From the NCBI RefSeq assembly GCF_040436345.1, contig NC_133221.1, positions 31,192,589-31,256,588 on the forward strand: a stretch of 64,000 bases of DNA, read 5' to 3'. The position numbers and the translations under genes are program-made. The notes beneath the pieces were generated by a model. The model saw only the letters and a program-made list of their open reading frames with translations. It was not told the DNA's origin and did not search any database. Below are positions 63,343 to 64,000 of the stretch, one piece after another (positions within the stretch are counted from its first letter, which is position 1; every line of letters begins with the position of its first letter). The DNA is from Pagrus major. Lineage: Eukaryota > Chordata > Actinopteri > Spariformes > Sparidae.

Positions 63343-63642
63343 GTTTTGGTATCAGCACAGTATAGACTGTCAGCCTGTGAGGCTCTCCAAGTAACAGTGA
63401 GGCAGAATTTTCAGTATACACCCATACACCAGAGGTGCTACATGTCACACACACCACCATGGGCAGTTTTCTGCCATGAAACTAAAGGGCCAACATTTTA
63501 TGCTTTAAAGGTCTCACTGATTGATAATATGTTACGAGTAGTATGTAGAACCTGTCAGGGGCTCTTAAGTGCTCCAGAATCTCAAGAGATTAGCGTAGCA
63601 GCTAACGCAGCACTGTCAGAACTAGAGAGCATATTTCATTGA
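63343..63642 (+). CDS. Hypothetical downstream exon or small ORF, unidentified
   Basis: A strong acceptor (TATTCTTCTCTTACATCAG) is followed by a frame open from its first base for 99 codons to a TGA. The peptide includes YMSHTPPWAVFCHETKG and MLRVVCRTCQGLLSAPESQE, with balanced composition that looks protein-like. It starts 112 bases after the lrif1 stop. It does not resemble the mammalian LRIF1 C-terminus and I do not recognise it. It may be an alternative 3' exon of lrif1, the end of another gene, or an exapted or chance ORF. No donor in lrif1 exon 3 was identified that would join it in phase. Confidence 0.35.
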   Translation, partial: VLVSAQYRLSACEALQVTVRQNFQYTPIHQRCYMSHTPPWAVFCHETKGPTFYALKVSLIDNMLRVVCRTCQGLLSAPESQEISVAANAALSELESIFH

Positions 63643-64000
63643 AAGAAGAGCAAAGAACAGCACTTAAGGCTTTTCTCAATGGGAAAATGTTTTCACTCTT
63701 CTCTCAACTGACTTCATACACTGAGAATGGACATTATAGTGAAGTTGATCCAAGATTTGAAATACTTTGTCATGTTAAAGCATGTCTGGACAGGGATCTT
63801 TAAGGTTCACTACCTGGCTTTTTTAAAGATCATGACATGCGCTTTAAAGTTCTAAATAACTTTAAAGTGGATATTGAGTTAAGATTAATATGTCACACAT
63901 ATTGATCCTGAATTCAAGAGTGAACTTTCCTTCCGTCTTGATCAGTGGTGCCCCTACTGTGGTTTTAAAGACGAGAGGAGATAACGAGGAGATTTGACTG
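63643..64000. other. Intergenic end of window
   Basis: Contains a piece (CACTGAGAATGGAC near 63720) shared with about 37002. No gene is recognised. Confidence 0.5.

Overview
This is vertebrate nuclear DNA, almost certainly from a teleost fish. It has split genes with GT..AG introns, many CA/GT, GATA, ATTC and TGAT microsatellites, and a dense mixture of typical fish transposons: Tc1/mariner, hAT, L2/CR1-like and L1 LINEs, RTE/Rex3, tRNA-derived SINEs and short foldback MITEs. No bacterial or viral gene organisation is present. The species cannot be named from the sequence.

Three host genes can be reconstructed exon by exon, all on the + strand. (1) pex10, 27001-30344, has six coding exons and encodes a 325-residue peroxisomal RING ubiquitin ligase subunit. 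(2) renbp, 39600-50628, has ten coding exons and encodes a 407-residue N-acylglucosamine 2-epimerase (renin-binding protein). Its position equivalent to human Cys380 is Phe. (3) lrif1, 57644-63230, has three coding exons and encodes an 887-residue nuclear-receptor/HP1-associated factor. It carries a five-copy 19-residue tandem repeat, a SUMO-interaction-like motif and a conserved C-terminal helix. The three act in unrelated pathways (peroxisome import, sialic-acid/amino-sugar metabolism, chromatin silencing). I see no functional cluster.

Layout. 1-2425: 3' part of a LINE with a long open reverse-transcriptase frame. 2426-26340: a gene-poor, transposon-rich stretch. It holds one weak candidate minus-strand coding exon (6829-6982), a candidate minus-strand first exon (20618-20830), a SINE nested in a MITE (10827-11579), LINE remnants and a complete hAT element (24090-24933). 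27001-30472: pex10. 30540-38000: transposase and possible receptor remnants plus MITEs. 38030-50628: renbp with repeat-rich introns. 50629-57600: MITE and SINE copies, a Tc1-like element with an internally deleted transposase (54445-55705) and a 5'-truncated L1 (56267-56628). 57644-63230: lrif1, whose first intron holds about 700 bp of (CTA)n-based compound repeat. 63343-63642: an unexplained ORF behind a good splice acceptor.

I found no convincing new multi-gene system. The points most worth a second look are the Cys-to-Phe change in the epimerase, the coding minisatellite and SUMO-interaction-like motif in lrif1, the unexplained candidate exons, and several perfect hairpins that look like template-switch scars. 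One of these lies inside a transposase reading frame.
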